NCBI GenBank assembly: GCA_943735955.1
Contig: OX030955.1
Location: forward strand, 1,298,734-1,362,733
From: Piscicola geometra
Lineage: Eukaryota; Annelida; Clitellata; Hirudinida; Piscicolidae
Direction of reading: 5' to 3'
Length of the DNA stretch: 64,000 nt
In this document: positions 24,375 to 36,991 of the stretch, in pieces
Position numbering within the stretch: position 1 is the first letter of the stretch
Layout of the letters: every line of letters begins with the position of its first letter
Program-made: the position numbers and the translations under genes
Notes under the pieces: generated by a model
Told to the model about the DNA's origin: nothing
Databases searched by the model: none
The model's input: only the letters and a program-made list of their open reading frames with translations

Positions 24375-27300
24375 CTCATCCATCCACCCATCCATCCACT
24401 CATTTTACCACTCATCCATCCACTCATTTTTCCACTCATCCATCCACTCATCCATCAACTCATCCATACACTCATCCATCAACTCATCCATCCACTCATC
24501 CATCAACTCATCCATCAACTTATCCATCAACTCATCCATCAACTCATCCATAAACTCATCCATAAAATCATCCATCAACTCATCCACCAACTCATCCATC
24601 CACTCATCCATCAAATCATCCATCAACTCATCCATCCACTCATCCATCAAATCATCCATCCACTCATCCATCCACTCATCCATCCACTCATCCATCAACT
24701 CATCCATCCACTCATCCATCCACTCATCCATCAACTCATCCATCAAATCATCCATCAACTCATCCATCAACTCATCCATCAACTCATCCATCAACTCATC
24801 CATCAAATCATCCATCAACTTATCCATCAACTCATCCATCCACTCATCCATCAACTCATCCATCCACTCATCCATCAACTCATCCATCAAATCATCCATC
24901 AACTCATCCATCAACTCATCCATCAACTCATCCATCCACTCATCCATCAACTCATTCATCAAATCATCCATCAAATCATCCATCAACTCATCCATCCACT
25001 CATCCATCAACTCATCCATCAACTCATCCATCAACTCATCCATCAACTCATCCATCAACTCATCCATCAACTCATCCATCAACTCATCCATCAACTCATC
25101 CATCAACTCATCCATCAACTCATCCATCAACTCATCCATCAACTCATCCATCAACTTATCCATCAACTCATCCATCCACTCATCCATCAACTCATCCATC
25201 CACTCATCCATCAACTCATCCATCAACTCATCCATCCACTCATCCATCAACTCATCCATCCACTCATCCATCCACTCATCCATCAACTCATCCATCAAAT
25301 CATCCATCAACTCATCCATCAACTCATCCATCCACTCATCCATCCACTCATCCATCAACTCATCCATCAAATCATCCATCAACTCATCCATCCACTCATC
25401 CATCCACTCATCCATCAACTCATCCATTAAATCATCCATCAAATCATCCATCAACTCATCCATCCACTCATCCATCAACTCATCCATCAAATCATCCATC
25501 AACTCATCCATCAACTCATCCATCAAATCATCCATCAACTCATCCATCCACTCATCCATCAACTCATCCATCCACTCATCCATCAACTCATCCATCCACT
25601 CATCCATCCACTCATCCATCAACTCATCCATCAACTCATCCATCAACTCATCCATCAAATCATCCATCCACTCATCCATCCACTCATCCATCAACTCATC
25701 CATCCACTCATCCATCCACTCATCCATCCACTCATCCATCAACTCATCCATCAACTCATCCATCAACTCATCCATCAACTCATCCATCAAATCATCCATC
25801 AACTTATCCATCAACTCATCCATCCACTCATCCATCCACTCATCCATCTACTCATCCATCAACTCATCCATCAAATCATCCATCAACTCATCCATCCACT
25901 CATCCATCAACTCATCCATCAAATCATCCATCAACTCATCCATCCACTCATCCATCAACTCATCCATCCACTCATCCATCCACTCATCCATCCACTCATC
26001 CATCAACTCATCCATCAAATCATCCATCAACTCATCCATCAACTCATCCATCAACTCATCCATCAACTCATCCATCAACTCATCCATCCACTCATCCATC
26101 CACTCATCCATCCACTCATCCATCCACTCATCCATCAACTCATCCATCAACTCATCCATCAAATCATCCATCAAATCATCCATCAACTCATCCATCAAAT
26201 CATCCATCAAATCATCCATCAACTCATCCATCCACTCATCCATCAACTCATCCATCAAATCATCCATCAAATCATCCATCAACTCATCCATCCACTCATC
26301 CATCAACTCATCCATCCACTCATCCATCAACTCATCCATCAACTCATCCATCAACTCATCCATCAAATCATCCATCAACTCATCCATCAACTCATCCATC
26401 AACTCATCCATCAACTCATCCATCAACTCATCCATCAACTCATCCATCTACTCATCCATCCACTCATCCATCCACTCATCCATCAACTCATCCATCAACT
26501 CATCCATCCACCCATCCATCAACTCATCCATCAACTCATCCATCAACTCATCCATCAAATCATCCATCAACTCATCCATCAACTCATCCATCAACTCATC
26601 CATCAACTCATCCATCAACTCATCCATCAACTCATCCATCAAATCATCCATCAACTTATCCATCAACTCATCCATCCACTCATCCATCAACTCATCCATC
26701 CACTCATCCATCAACTCATCCATCAAATCATCCATCAACTCATCCATCAACTCATCCATCCACTCATCCATCAACTCATTCATCAAATCATCCATCAAAT
26801 CATCCATCAACTCATCCATCCACTCATCCATCAACTCATCCATCAAATCATCCATCAACTCATCCATCAACTCATCCATCAACTCATCCATCAACTCATC
26901 CATCAACTCATCCATCAACTCATCCATCAACTCATCCATCAACTCATCCATCAACTCATCCATCAACTCATCCATCAACTCATCCATCAACTCATCCATC
27001 GACTTATCCATCAACTCATCCATCCACTTATCCATCAACTCATCCATCCACTCATCCATCAACTCATCCATCAACTCATCCATCCACTCATCCATCAACT
27101 CATCCATCCACTCATCCATCCACTCATCCATCAACTCATCCATCAAATCATCCATCAACTCATCCATCCACTCATCCATCCACTCATCCATCAACTCATC
27201 CATCAAATCATCCATCAACTCATCCATCCACTCATCCATCCACTCATCCATCAACTCATCCATTAAATCATCCATCAAATCATCCATCAACTCATCCATC

Positions 27301-30300
27301 CACTCATCCATCAACTCATCCATCAAATCATCCATCAACTCATCCATCAACTCATCCATCAAATCATCCATCAACTCATCCATCCACTCATCCATCAACT
27401 CATCCATCCACTCATCCATCAACTCATCCATCCACTCATCCATCCACTCATCCATCAACTCATCCATCAACTCATCCATCAACTCATCCATCAAATCATC
27501 CATCCACTCATCCATCCACTCATCCATCAACTCATCCATCCACTCATCCATCCACTCATCCATCCACTCATCCATCAACTCATCCATCAACTCATCCATC
27601 AACTCATCCATCAACTCATCCATCAAATCATCCATCAACTTATCCATCAACTCATCCATCCACTCATCCATCCACTCATCCATCTACTCATCCATCAACT
27701 CATCCATCAAATCATCCATCAACTCATCCATCCACTCATCCATAAACTCATCCATCAAATCATCCATCAACTCATCCATCCACTCATCCATCAACTCATC
27801 CATCCACTCATCCATCAAATCATCCATCAACTCATCCATCAAATCATCCATCAACTCATCCATCAAATCATCCATCAACTCATCCATCAACTCATCCATC
27901 AACTCATCCATCAACTCATCCATCAACTCATCCATCCACTCATCCATCCACTCATCCATCCACTCATCCATCCACTCATCTATCAACTCATCCATCAACT
28001 CATCCATCAAATCATCCATCAAATCATCCATCAACTCATCCATCAAATCATCCATCAAATCATCCATCAACTCATCCATCCACTCATCCATCAACTCATC
28101 AATCAAATCATCCATCAAATCATCCATCAACTCATCCATCCACTCATCCATCAACTCATCCATCCACTCATCCATCAACTCATCCATCAACTCATCCATC
28201 AACTCATCCATCAAATCATCCATCAACTCATCCATCAACTCATCCATCAACTCATCCATCAACTCATCCATCAACTCATCCATCAACTCATCCATCTACT
28301 CATCCATCCACTCATCCATCCACTCATCCATCAACTCATCCATCAACTCATCCATCCACCCATCCATCAACTCATCCATCAACTCATCCATCAACTCATC
28401 CATCAAATCATCCATCAACTCATCCATCAACTTATCCATCAACTCATCCATCAAATCATCCATCAACTCATCCATCCACTCATCCATCAACTCATCCATC
28501 CACTCATCCATCCACTCATCCATCCACTCATCCATCAACTCATCCATCAAATCATCCATCAACTCATCCATCAACTCATCCATCAACTCATCCATCAACT
28601 CATCCATCAACTCATCCATCCACTCATCCATCCACTCATCCATCCACTCATCCATCCACTCATCCATCAACTCATCCATCAACTCATCCATCAAATCATC
28701 CATCAAATCATCCATCAACTCATCCATCAAATCATCCATCAAATCATCCATCAACTCATCCATCCACTCATCCATCAACTCATCCATCAAATCATCCATC
28801 AAATCATCCATCAACTCATCCATCCACTCATCCATCAACTCATCCATCCACTCATCCATCAACTCATCCATCAACTCATCCATCAACTCATCCATCAAAT
28901 CATCCATCAACTCATCCATCAACTCATCCATCAACTCATCCATCAACTCATCCATCAACTCATCCATCAACTCATCCATCTACTCATCCATCCACTCATC
29001 CATCCACTCATCCATCAACTCATCCATCAACTCATCCATCCACCCATCCATCAACTCATCCATCAACTCATCCATCAACTCATCCATCAAATCATCCATC
29101 AACTCATCCATCAACTCATCCATCAACTCATCCATCAACTCATCCATCAACTCATCCATCAACTCATCCATCAAATCATCCATCAACTTATCCATCAACT
29201 CATCCATCCACTCATCCATCAACTCATCCATCCACTCATCCATCAACTCATCCATCAAATCATCCATCAACTCATCCATCAACTCATCCATCCACTCATC
29301 CATCAACTCATTCATCAAATCATCCATCAAATCATCCATCAACTCATCCATCCACTCATCCATCAACTCATCCATCAAATCATCCATCAACTCATCCATC
29401 AACTCATCCATCAACTCATCCATCAACTCATCCATCAACTCATCCATCAACTCATCCATCAACTCATCCATCAACTCATCCATCAACTCATCCATCAACT
29501 CATCCATCAACTCATCCATCAACTCATCCATCGACTTATCCATCAACTCATCCATCCACTTATCCATCAACTCATCCATCCACTCATCCATCAACTCATC
29601 CATCAACTCATCCATCCACTCATCCATCAACTCATCCATCCACTCATCCATCCACTCATCCATCAACTCATCCATCAAATCATCCATCAACTCATCCATC
29701 CACTCATCCATCCACTCATCCATCAACTCATCCATCAAATCATCCATCAACTCATCCATCCACTCATCCATCCACTCATCCATCAACTCATCCATTAAAT
29801 CATCCATCAAATCATCCATCAACTCATCCATCCACTCATCCATCAACTCATCCATCAAATCATCCATCAACTCATCCATCAACTCATCCATCAAATCATC
29901 CATCAACTCATCCATCCACTCATCCATCAACTCATCCATCCACTCATCCATCAACTCATCCATCCACTCATCCATCCACTCATCCATCAACTCATCCATC
30001 AACTCATCCATCAACTCATCCATCAAATCATCCATCCACTCATCCATCCACTCATCCATCAACTCATCCATCCACTCATCCATCCACTCATCCATCCACT
30101 CATCCATCAACTCATCCATCAACTCATCCATCAACTCATCCATCAACTCATCCATCAAATCATCCATCAACTTATCCATCAACTCATCCATCCACTCATC
30201 CATCCACTCATCCATCTACTCATCCATCAACTCATCCATCAAATCATCCATCAACTCATCCATCCACTCATCCATAAACTCATCCATCAAATCATCCATC

Positions 30301-31122
30301 AACTCATCCATCCACTCATCCATCAACTCATCCATCCACTCATCCATCAAATCATCCATCAACTCATCCATCAAATCATCCATCAACTCATCCATCAAAT
30401 CATCCATCAACTCATCCATCAACTCATCCATCAACTCATCCATCAACTCATCCATCAACTCATCCATCCACTCATCCATCCACTCATCCATCCACTCATC
30501 CATCCACTCATCTATCAACTCATCCATCAACTCATCCATCAAATCATCCATCAAATCATCCATCAACTCATCCATCAAATCATCCATCAAATCATCCATC
30601 AACTCATCCATCCACTCATCCATCAACTCATCAATCAAATCATCCATCAAATCATCCATCAACTCATCCATCCACTCATCCATCAACTCATCCATCCACT
30701 CATCCATCAACTCATCCATCAACTCATCCATCAACTCATCCATCAAATCATCCATCAACTCATCCATCAACTCATCCATCAACTCATCCATCAACTCATC
30801 CATCAACTCATCCATCAACTCATCCATCTACTCATCCATCCACTCATCCATCCACTCATCCATCAACTCATCCATCAACTCATCCATCCACCCATCCATC
30901 AACTCATCCATCAACTCATCCATCAACTCATCCATCAAATCATCCATCAACTCATCCATCAACTTATCCATCAACTCATCCATCAACTCATCCATCAACT
31001 CATCCATCAACTCATCCATCTACTCATCCATCCACTCATCCATCCACTCATCCATCAACTCATCCATCAACTCATCCACTCATTCATCCACCATTCATCT
31101 ATCAATTTATTCATCCGTTCAT
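24375..31122. repeat. 6.7-kb satellite of 12-bp units with higher-order repeats
   Basis: The unit is ATCAACTCATCC and closely related versions (ATCCACTCATCC, ATCAAATCATCC, ATCAACTTATCC, rare ATCTACTCATCC). It holds strict 12-base register for over 550 units, with degenerate edges. Changes fall almost only at three positions of the unit. The order of variants is itself repeated: the segment beginning 26448 recurs at 28980, and the one beginning 27684 recurs at 30216, both shifted by 2532 bases (211 units). Shorter shifted copies (2448 and 1836 bases) also exist. Because 12 is a multiple of three, frames encoding (MDEL)n on the minus strand and (LIHQ)n on the plus strand stay open for hundreds of codons; I regard these as non-coding. 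Confidence 0.97.
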
Positions 31123-31594
31123 CCACTTTTTTACTTGATTAGTAAAAATGAATTTATGGTTTTTTAAATAACTATATAGATTCCCAATTCCTTATTTAAT
31201 GAAAAAACTTGATTTTAAAATTTATTTTATAGATAAAAAATTTATTTTTTAACATAAAAAAACTGAAAACGAAGTTTATGCAAACCTAAACTTTTTCAAC
31301 TTTTTCATTGAATTTTAAAGATGTTTGAAAGAATTAAAAACTCTAAAAAAAAAGAACAACACCTGTTGAAAAAAAACAATTAAATAGGAAAGTTAAAACA
31401 AAACACACTTTAAAAGAACGTTAAAAAAACGATTACAATTTTTCAGAAGCTTTTTCTTAATAAAAACTAAACGTCTGAGAGTTCTTCATCGACTCGCAGA
31501 ACTGTGTTGCCGATGGTTCCACTTTAAAAACTCCTCATAGGCACTTTTGTGTATTTACGTGAATGCGTGGATGCGAGAAAGTAATTAGGTCGGA
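31123..31594. other. A+T-rich spacer after the satellite
   Basis: I see nothing coding. A slightly G+C-richer patch at 31465-31580 has no recognisable frame. Confidence 0.5.
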
Positions 31595-31810
31595 GTGTGT
31601 GTCTATGTATGTCTGTGTGTGTATTCATGTGTATGTGTGTGTGTGTGTGTCTATGTGTGTTTGTGTGTGTATTCATGTATATGTGTGTGTCTATGTGTGT
31701 CTATGTGTGTGTGTGTGTGTGTGTATTCTTGTGTATGTGTGTATTCGTGTGTATGTGTGTGTGTGTCAATGTATGTGTGTCTATGTATTTATGTGTATCA
31801 TTGTGTATGT
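31595..31810. repeat. (TG)n-rich tract with GTCTATGTGTGTATTC phrases
   Basis: GTGTGT runs alternate with CTATGT and ATTCATGT phrases. The Cys/Val frames that run through it are artefacts. Confidence 0.9.
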
Positions 31811-31879
31811 GCATTGCCTACGTGTTGTTTCACGGTTGGCTGGTGTGGAGGCAGCAGCAACAGGTGAGGCGTGGATGGA

Positions 31880-31888
31880 GTATAAAAG
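31880..31888 (+). promoter_or_regulatory. Isolated TATA-like box
   Basis: GTATAAAAG lies between the TG-rich tract and the 25-bp minisatellite. No coding exon follows within several kilobases, so a promoter role is not established. Confidence 0.15.
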
Positions 31889-31907
31889 AAGGAGGTCGCT
31901 TTGAGGG

Positions 31908-32406
31908 GAAGTTGATTGCAGGTAAGTGGTTTGGAGATGATTGCAGGTAAGTGGTTTGGAGTTGATTGCAGGTAAGTGGTTTGGAGTTGATTTCATGTAA
32001 GGGGTTTGGAGTTGATTGCAGGTAAGTGGTTTGGAGTTGATTGCAGGTAAGTGGTTTGGAGTTGATTGCAGGTAAGTGGTTTGGAGTTGATTGCAGGTAA
32101 GTGGTTTGGAGTTGATTGCAGGTAAGTGGTTTGGAGTTGATTGCAGGTAAGGGGTTTGGAGTTGATTGCAGGTGAAGGGTTTGGAGTTGATTGCAGGTAA
32201 GGGGTTTGGAGTTGATTGCAGGTAAGTGGTTTGGAGTTGATTGCAGGTAAGTGGTTTGGAGTTGATTGCAGGTAAAGGGTTTGGAGTTGATTGCAGGTGA
32301 GGGGTTTGGAGTTGATTGCAGGTAAGGGGTTTGGAGTTGATTGCAGGTAAGTGGTTTGGAGTTGATTGCAGGTAAGGGGTTTGGAGTTGATTGCAGGTAA
32401 GTGAAT
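31908..32406 (+). repeat. 25-bp minisatellite made of splice-site consensus
   Basis: About 20 head-to-tail copies of TTGCAGGTAAGTGGTTTGGA plus GTTGA. TTGCAG is a good acceptor end and CAG|GTAAGT the ideal metazoan donor. Variants replace GTAAGT by GTAAGG, GTAAAG, GTGAAG or GTGAGG. Minus-strand open frames are repeat artefacts. Confidence 0.97.
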
Positions 32407-35027
32407 AAGTAAATTTAATTGATTTACTACAAAGGTGTTGATAAAATTGCAGAGAAATTTTAATTTTTAAATTATTCAATGTTTTAAACCTAACATCAAG
32501 CAGCTCGTGTCAGGATTTGTGCAAAAAAAGAAAATTTTTTGCAACGGATCTTACAGACAAATCTTTAAAATCTGTAATAGAAAATGATTATTTTGTAAAC
32601 GCCCAAAATAATATTGTGAGTTATTTCGAAATTGAATGGTATTTGATAAATGCAATTACTTTTAAAAGCAGCCTAATCCAAATGAAGTAGTTAATTCCTC
32701 TGCGATCCTTCTCCATTACACCCATGCATGCACACCTGCTCCTGATCGAGTACCTCCCGTGCTTTTAATCACTTTCCATGAGCTAATGAGAGTCTTTAGC
32801 AGATAATATTGGTGCTACACACTACAAAATTGATGATTAAATTTTTTGAATACTTTAAGCTTTTTTTAAACATGTTTTAGAAATTTTATTTAGCATTTCA
32901 CCAAGAATTTTATGCAACTTTCATTCTTTATTTTAAAAAAGTTTAAATAAATTCATGAAACCCTCAGGAATCCGGAGCGACTATTGCACAAGAAACTGTG
33001 AAAAACAGACAGTAAATACTCACAATTAACTATTCATTACTTATCCATGTTCAAACAACTCCACCGCTAGTTTAAACTTTGTAAAATCATTCTTCAAACG
33101 AATTGCATTCTGATTGCTATCAAGGGAGCACCAAGACACCCGCAAATGAGGCCAAAGCGAATGAATATTTGATGGACACTGCTGCTCAGGACTTCTATTG
33201 ATTTTAGACCTACGATGCATTCTACCGTGAAGGGAAACTGGGAGACTTGAATTGAAAAACATATCTTTAAGTCTTCCTTTTTTCTTATACGGTTATCAAC
33301 AAACGACGCAATTTGTATGAGAAAAACGAATCTTGAAGTTTTAACTTACAGTTCTATTTATATATCTTTAAAAAAAATTAAATTTGATTATTTAGATTTG
33401 AGTTTGTGTAGTTACTTCTGTTCTTCTTCAAATAACTGGTTTCAATGCCTACCACTGAGACACTGTTCCGTTTTATTCCCAATTTCTTTGATGTCTTTGT
33501 TTCGGCTCTTTTGTTGGCAGCTCGCGTGCCAAACCACAATCACCTATTTATGCACTTCAATAATGATTTATACAATGGCGTTGAAACCATGATTATTTTT
33601 AATGTTACTTTAGAGTCTGATGTTAGTAAAAAATAGACATTTAAGAATGAAAAGAATAATTGGTGAATTTTAAAAGATAAAGAGATAAAATAGCCTTCAA
33701 ACACTGTACACCTTTCTTATTGTGTTTTTTGATTCATCAAAATTATTATTAGAAAAATATAATTTTTGTAAAAAATATTAGTATTAAAATATTTTTTTTC
33801 AAATAAAAGTATTTGAAAATAACTTTTTTAATAAAATAAAACTACACCCAAAACTATGTAAATGAGTTTATAAAAGCTATCAAAAAGTCAGTTTTTTATA
33901 TTTTCAAAAACTAATAAATTGGAAAATGTATAAAATATATGTTTTACATTTTTTCAATTGTTTTTCAAATAATAATTATTAAATTGGAAAACCCCAGTAA
34001 ATATTACGGTAATGTTTGTGAGGCTTTTGAAGGACGAACAGTTTTAACTGGCATTTTTTGGAATAATTATTAAAGTTTGAATACGGATTTAGATTATAAT
34101 TCATAATATAATTTTATAAATTAAATAGATAAAACAATAATAATAAAACAACTCAACAAAAGAATGTGAATGACATAAGTCAAAATACCTGAGTTAGATC
34201 ACCCTGGAATTTGATTGAAGATACTTGAAGCTTATTAATATCATTTCTAGAAGTATTTCATAAGACAATTGGACCAATTTCTGTTATTTTGGACTCTGAC
34301 CATCTTGAAAAAATTAATAATTTGAAAATAATTATATGAAATTAATTTAAATAAAAGAACTGATAAAAAAAACAAAAATATAGAAAATCCTTCAAGAAAA
34401 TTGCAAGGTTCCGACAATAAAAACAGTGAAGAGTCTGAAAGGCGGGTTCAGTTTTATTTTGCTCGATTTTAAATATTTATGAAAACAATAAGTTTTTTTA
34501 TAAGATAAAAATGTATAAAATAAAAACTGTACTTAAAAAAAAATAATTGAATAACATTTTCTCCAGTTACTTCAAGTCAATTGTATGTTGATTGATTGAA
34601 GTTCTTCTGAAAAATACTTAATTTTAGAAATGTTCTCCCTTCTCTGAATAGGCGTGTATTACGAAATTAATAAAAAACTCACCAACAAACTAATTAAGAA
34701 AAATAGTATTTCCATTAAGCCTATATTATAATTTATTCAAAAATTAACCTTTCGTGTTGCAACCCATATAAAATAAAAACTCTAATATTGAAAAAGCAAT
34801 TGTTATTTCAGAAAAATTCTTTAATAAATTAACGAGAAGAACAAGCTTATATCTCTTTCGAAGCAGTTCAATGCAACAAAAACTTTTTTTATTTCAGTAT
34901 ATGCGATTCATCGAGAATATTCGTAATAAAAAATATCTAATTTTGGACTTAAACTAAAAATAAATAACAAATATATATATAAAAATCCGATCAAGCGTAT
35001 AAAAAATGCTAGATTCAAGCTCTATTG
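32407..35027. other. A+T-rich intergenic DNA
   Basis: No gene is recognised. Short open frames near 33041-33262 (minus) and 33317-33636 (+) are in slightly less A+T-rich DNA but have no family features or convincing splice context. Confidence 0.5.
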
Positions 35028-35110
35028 GTGGGCAGGTAGCGAGTGGCTTATAGCCTCAGGTAATGGCTTCGACTCCCACACATCCCAGCAACCGAAAGTT
35101 CTTGCGATAG
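35028..35110 (+). mobile_element. tRNA-derived SINE head
   Basis: GGTAGCGAGTGG (35035-35046) fits a pol III A box and GGCTTCGACTCCC (35065-35077) a B box. The 18-base gap is shorter than in most tRNAs, and a full cloverleaf is not seen. The 3' limit of the element is unclear. Confidence 0.45.
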
Positions 35111-35787
35111 AGATTGGCATCCCAAAATTCCGTAAAAAGTGATTAAAATCGATTATTTTTCCCGATTTGGTGGCTATGTAAAGTTTTACGTTTTCAAAGC
35201 TATGTGACTTTTCAAAATGAGTTTTAAAAAGGGTTCAAACTCATCGACATTTGGTGGCTCTCAAGGTTGGAGTTCTAACCTTTTATAGCTTTTAGTATTC
35301 TTGAAAATTTGATACACATTATTAACCCTGAAATTCCGTGAAAAGGCTTTTGAGCAACACAAGAGCTAAGAACCCAAAGACATTCCAAAGAAATTCTTCC
35401 CACTCTAAGTGCAGTTATTATGAAATTTTCAAGTTCATACCACTAAACTAATAGTTTTATAACATTATTTTGCTTAGTTTAAATGAAATAAAATTTCAAT
35501 TTGGCTTTACTTTTTTGTTAGTCGTTTTTATCAATAATGGCAGCTAGATTCCTAAACAACACTGAAATCTTTTAACAAAAACACACTTTTAAACGCTTGG
35601 GGGTTTTAAATCATTTGGAAGTTTTGTTTGGTCAAGGATCTTGATTCGCAACACGATGCCTTGCACTGTGGGTAGTCAGCAATGAACACTAAAAACATTT
35701 TGTGATTGTACATCATCAATCCAGTTTTTGATCTCATGTATAACGAAGTCCATTTTTAAAAGTTACGTGGATGCGAGTCAGAAGGAA

Positions 35788-35890
35788 TATAAAGCAATCC
35801 GTTCTTAGTTTCATTCATCTCTCTCTCTGTGCAGAAGTCATTTCCGTAGCCAAACATTTTTTCTAACTTTATTGTTTCTTTTGTTGAAAA
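35788..35890 (+). promoter_or_regulatory. Candidate core promoter and 5' UTR exon of the SIK gene
   Basis: TATAAAG at 35788-35794 is followed about 20 bases on by TTCATTCATC and a CTCTCTCTCT tract, then a donor-like AAAA|GTATGT at 35891. A matching acceptor GCTTAG lies at about 36980, just before the SIK start codon. This would give a 5' UTR intron of about 1.1 kb. The assignment is inferred from spacing and signals only. Confidence 0.3.
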
Positions 35891-36991
35891 GTATGTTTAA
35901 TATTTTTGAAAATAGTTTTTTGTATAATATAAAAGTTCTTCAAATTATTAGTAAATAAAAAATCGATTTTTTTCGCCTTCAAAGTGATAGATTACAAAAA
36001 TTAATAGTTTCTAGATAAATCATCCAATGATGTACAACTAAATATGTGATTATAACATAAAAATAGAAAAATATATGAATAAATATCCTAATACCAGCTA
36101 TAATAGAGATCAAAAGACTTGCGGTGGTTAAAAACCCTAAACTCAACTTAATAACTAAATATCAAATATCAAGCTTACTCTAGTCAAAGTTTCCAACTGT
36201 TCCGTGAAATATAAGATAAATTGGGGCAGTACAGTTATAAATTTTAAAATATTTAGGCATATTTTAAAAGTCACTCTAGATCTCAAAAGTAAGCAATGTT
36301 ATAAACGAAGATAAAAAGAAATATGAGAAAATTTTCTGATATCACAATAAATGCAGATGAAGAGTACTTAAAGGATCTCAATGCATTTGTGAATTTCGTA
36401 TGAGGATTTTTGGTATTGTTTCTGACTTCAATGTATAAACATAATGTGAAATCATATTTCTTCTAAAGTATTTTGAAGAGAGTGCAAACTCAACAGCCCA
36501 ACTATAAAAGCAGTTTCAAATCGAAGTCTATTCCTTCTCAATTTATAATTGAGTTCCAGAGCTTATGAGAATTGTGAATTGAGTGTTTAGTTTGATTTTT
36601 GATCTATTGAAGTCTTTAATACAACGTGTATCCCACAATTTTGTAAAAAAATCAAAATTTTTGAATAGCGCTTAAAACAGGTCCAAACAAGTTTTTCAGT
36701 TTGTATTGATTTCAGAAACTAAAACTAAAAGTTAAACTAAACAACAAAAAAGTTAAATTTTATTGAAAAGTTTAAACTCGTCATAACTTCAGGTATAACT
36801 CAAGTGTAGGCTCAAAAGTAAATGCAAACATCAAAATAACTACGCAATACGGTAGCAAACATGTATCTAATTAAAACCTAACTCACATTTCAATTCAGTG
36901 ACCCAAAGTTAATGAACCTTTCATACCCTACACATTTTCAACTTGCTAACTACAACTCCTAAACTTTAACGTTAGCTTAGCTCCAAGCAAG

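Noticed and set aside
24327..31019. Open frames of up to 480 codons with (MDEL/MDEW)n on the minus strand and (LIHQ)n on the plus strand
   Set aside because: They follow automatically from a 12-bp repeat without stop codons. Several frames on both strands are open together, and variants change the protein freely.
31781..32479. 232-codon minus-strand frame rich in LQTPYLQSTPNHLPAINSK-type units
   Set aside because: It is the reverse translation of the 25-bp minisatellite (three units make 75 bases, so the frame closes on itself).
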